A DNA stretch of 64,000 bases. Source: Corallochytrium limacisporum. Lineage: Eukaryota; Opisthokonta. The first letter of the stretch is position 1, and each line of letters begins with the position of its first letter. Position numbers and translations under genes: made by a program. The notes under the pieces are model-generated. The model was not told the origin of the DNA. It saw only the letters and a program-made list of their open reading frames with translations, and did no database searches. Shown here piece after piece: positions 63,070-64,000 of the stretch. Where the stretch lies: positions 471,783 to 535,782 of the forward strand of contig PDIP01000003.1 of assembly GCA_002811645.1 (NCBI GenBank). Reading direction: 5' to 3'.

Positions 63070-63945
63070 CTTCTATCTGTAAGGGAGGGGGGGGACAAAT
63101 GGAGAATGCCCTTTTTGAGCAGTGGTTGAAGTTTGAACCACCAAAGTACATGTGGGTGTTGATTTGTCGTTGCATGAATGTGCTGTTGAAATTTCAACAG
63201 ATACCCGCATTCAACCAACAATGGCCAATAGTCCGGGAGTTGAGGAAGGCCATAAAAAGCCATCAATTGCCAAAGGACGCGGGGAGATTAAGGGTGGAGA
63301 AGAGAAGGGGGGGGGAGGCCTACAGCAAGGAGCAGTACCTTAAAGGAGGGCGGACGGAGAGGGGAGAAGAAGAGGGGGGAGGGGAGGGGCGGGGGAGAGA
63401 ACCAAACTGAGGGGGAAAAGGGGACCGGGGTCCGAAATGCACGGGAACCGTTGCTGTTTGGTTGTGTGTCTTTAACGCAATATGAACCCACCGCCTCCCA
63501 CATCCTCTGAGTGAGGTCACAGTGCATCAGTCACTAGCGAGGAGAGAGATGAGACAAAAAACCTGTGTCGTCCGAAGGATCGCTACATCCCTTTTCGTCC
63601 GTTGGACCCCCGCCCTTTAGTATCTCCTGCTGGTCTTGTCTGTGTGTTCCTATCTTGCTGATGGCTAATGGATGTGGTGGTTTGGATGCTACATGTCCAA
63701 GCAAAGACACTTGCAGATGTATCCCTAGGATGCGCCTTTGCGGAGAGCGAGGGGAAAAGACAAGGGGCATTTTTGGGGAGGGGGGGGGGAGGGTGGTGTG
63801 TTGTTGGCACTATCTCCACATTTAGAACTCTAGGAGAGAAGGGGAAAAGGACAAATAGCCAGAGGGGGGAAAAGGGGGAAACTTGCCGGTGGGCCACGAA
63901 AACTCGTATGTGTGTATGAATGGGGAAGGGAAGTGTGGGGGGGGA
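63070..63945 (+). repeat. G-run-rich segment near the right edge
   Basis: Several runs of seven to ten G (near 63088, 63308, 63780 and 63930), with AGGG-rich purine DNA at 63290-63420. The plus strand could form G-quadruplexes. No gene is seen. Confidence 0.6.
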
Positions 63946-64000
63946 GGGTAGCGGAGAGAATCTTTCTGCTACCTTTGAATTCAGAGATGGGCGAGAGGAG

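Larger units (their letters stand above)
44823..64000. other. About 19 kb without a recognisable gene
   Basis: No conserved protein, tRNA, rRNA or intact transposon could be identified on either strand. The longest open frames (for example 54956-55741) lack an ATG or cross CA microsatellites. The sequence is rich in TG/CA and short simple repeats: (TA)14 at 45242-45269, (CA)n at about 55058-55076, CAA/CAC-rich DNA at about 59700-59760, and G runs at the far right. The gene density change is abrupt compared with about one gene per 1.7 kb to the left. Subtelomeric, centromere-flanking or long non-coding DNA are possible. Confidence 0.6.

Overview
This is a nuclear genome window from a eukaryote, most likely an intron-poor unicellular opisthokont: an early-branching fungus, or a protist near the fungus/animal split (a Corallochytrium-like organism would fit). 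The evidence is mixed. There is an animal-like MARK/Par-1 kinase with UBA and KA1 regions, a coactosin, a septin, a small SPT subunit and a two-box HMG protein. Alongside them are Rit1 (typical of fungi and plants) and a cofactor-independent phosphoglycerate mutase. Complex I subunits are present, so it is not a complex-I-less yeast. Almost all genes are single open exons. Only NDUFV2 has a clearly supported spliceosomal intron. The species assignment is inference.

Layout: positions 1401-44822 hold about 26 genes. They are MARK kinase, EEF2KMT, coactosin, uL4m, NDUFS5, NDUFV2, EEF1AKMT4, VPS37, uS15m, a small zinc-finger gene, RAD54B-like, iPGM, ssSPT, GRWD1/Rrb1, double HMG-box, NOL12/Rrp17, an unassigned acidic-tail protein, an AT-hook protein, a lipid-anchored PLP enzyme, a small membrane protein, pyruvate kinase, an unassigned 625-residue protein, Rit1, septin, uL11m and bL35m. 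Orientation alternates almost strictly. Convergent neighbours are separated by about 40-200 bp and divergent neighbours by about 0.7-1.7 kb (4.2 kb in one case). The roughly 19 kb from 44823 to the end holds no gene I can support.

Functional themes: mitochondrial gene expression and respiration (uL4m, uS15m, uL11m, bL35m, NDUFS5, NDUFV2); modification of the translation machinery (EEF2KMT, EEF1AKMT4, Rit1); ribosome assembly and nucleolus (GRWD1, NOL12); lower glycolysis (iPGM, pyruvate kinase); DNA and chromatin (RAD54B-like, HMG, AT-hook); and membrane or cytoskeleton (MARK, coactosin, septin, VPS37, ssSPT).

Most unusual signals: (1) an island at about 23.1-24.7 kb packed with AGTACT palindromes and related ACTATAG/TACTAAATG motifs; (2) a recurrent TTGATT/AATCAA element in most of the long intergenic regions; (3) an N-myristoylation motif plus coiled coil fused to a class V aminotransferase-like enzyme; (4) a septin with altered G1 and G3 GTPase motifs; (5) a perfect 14-bp-stem GC hairpin between two tandem genes; (6) the alternating gene orientation itself.
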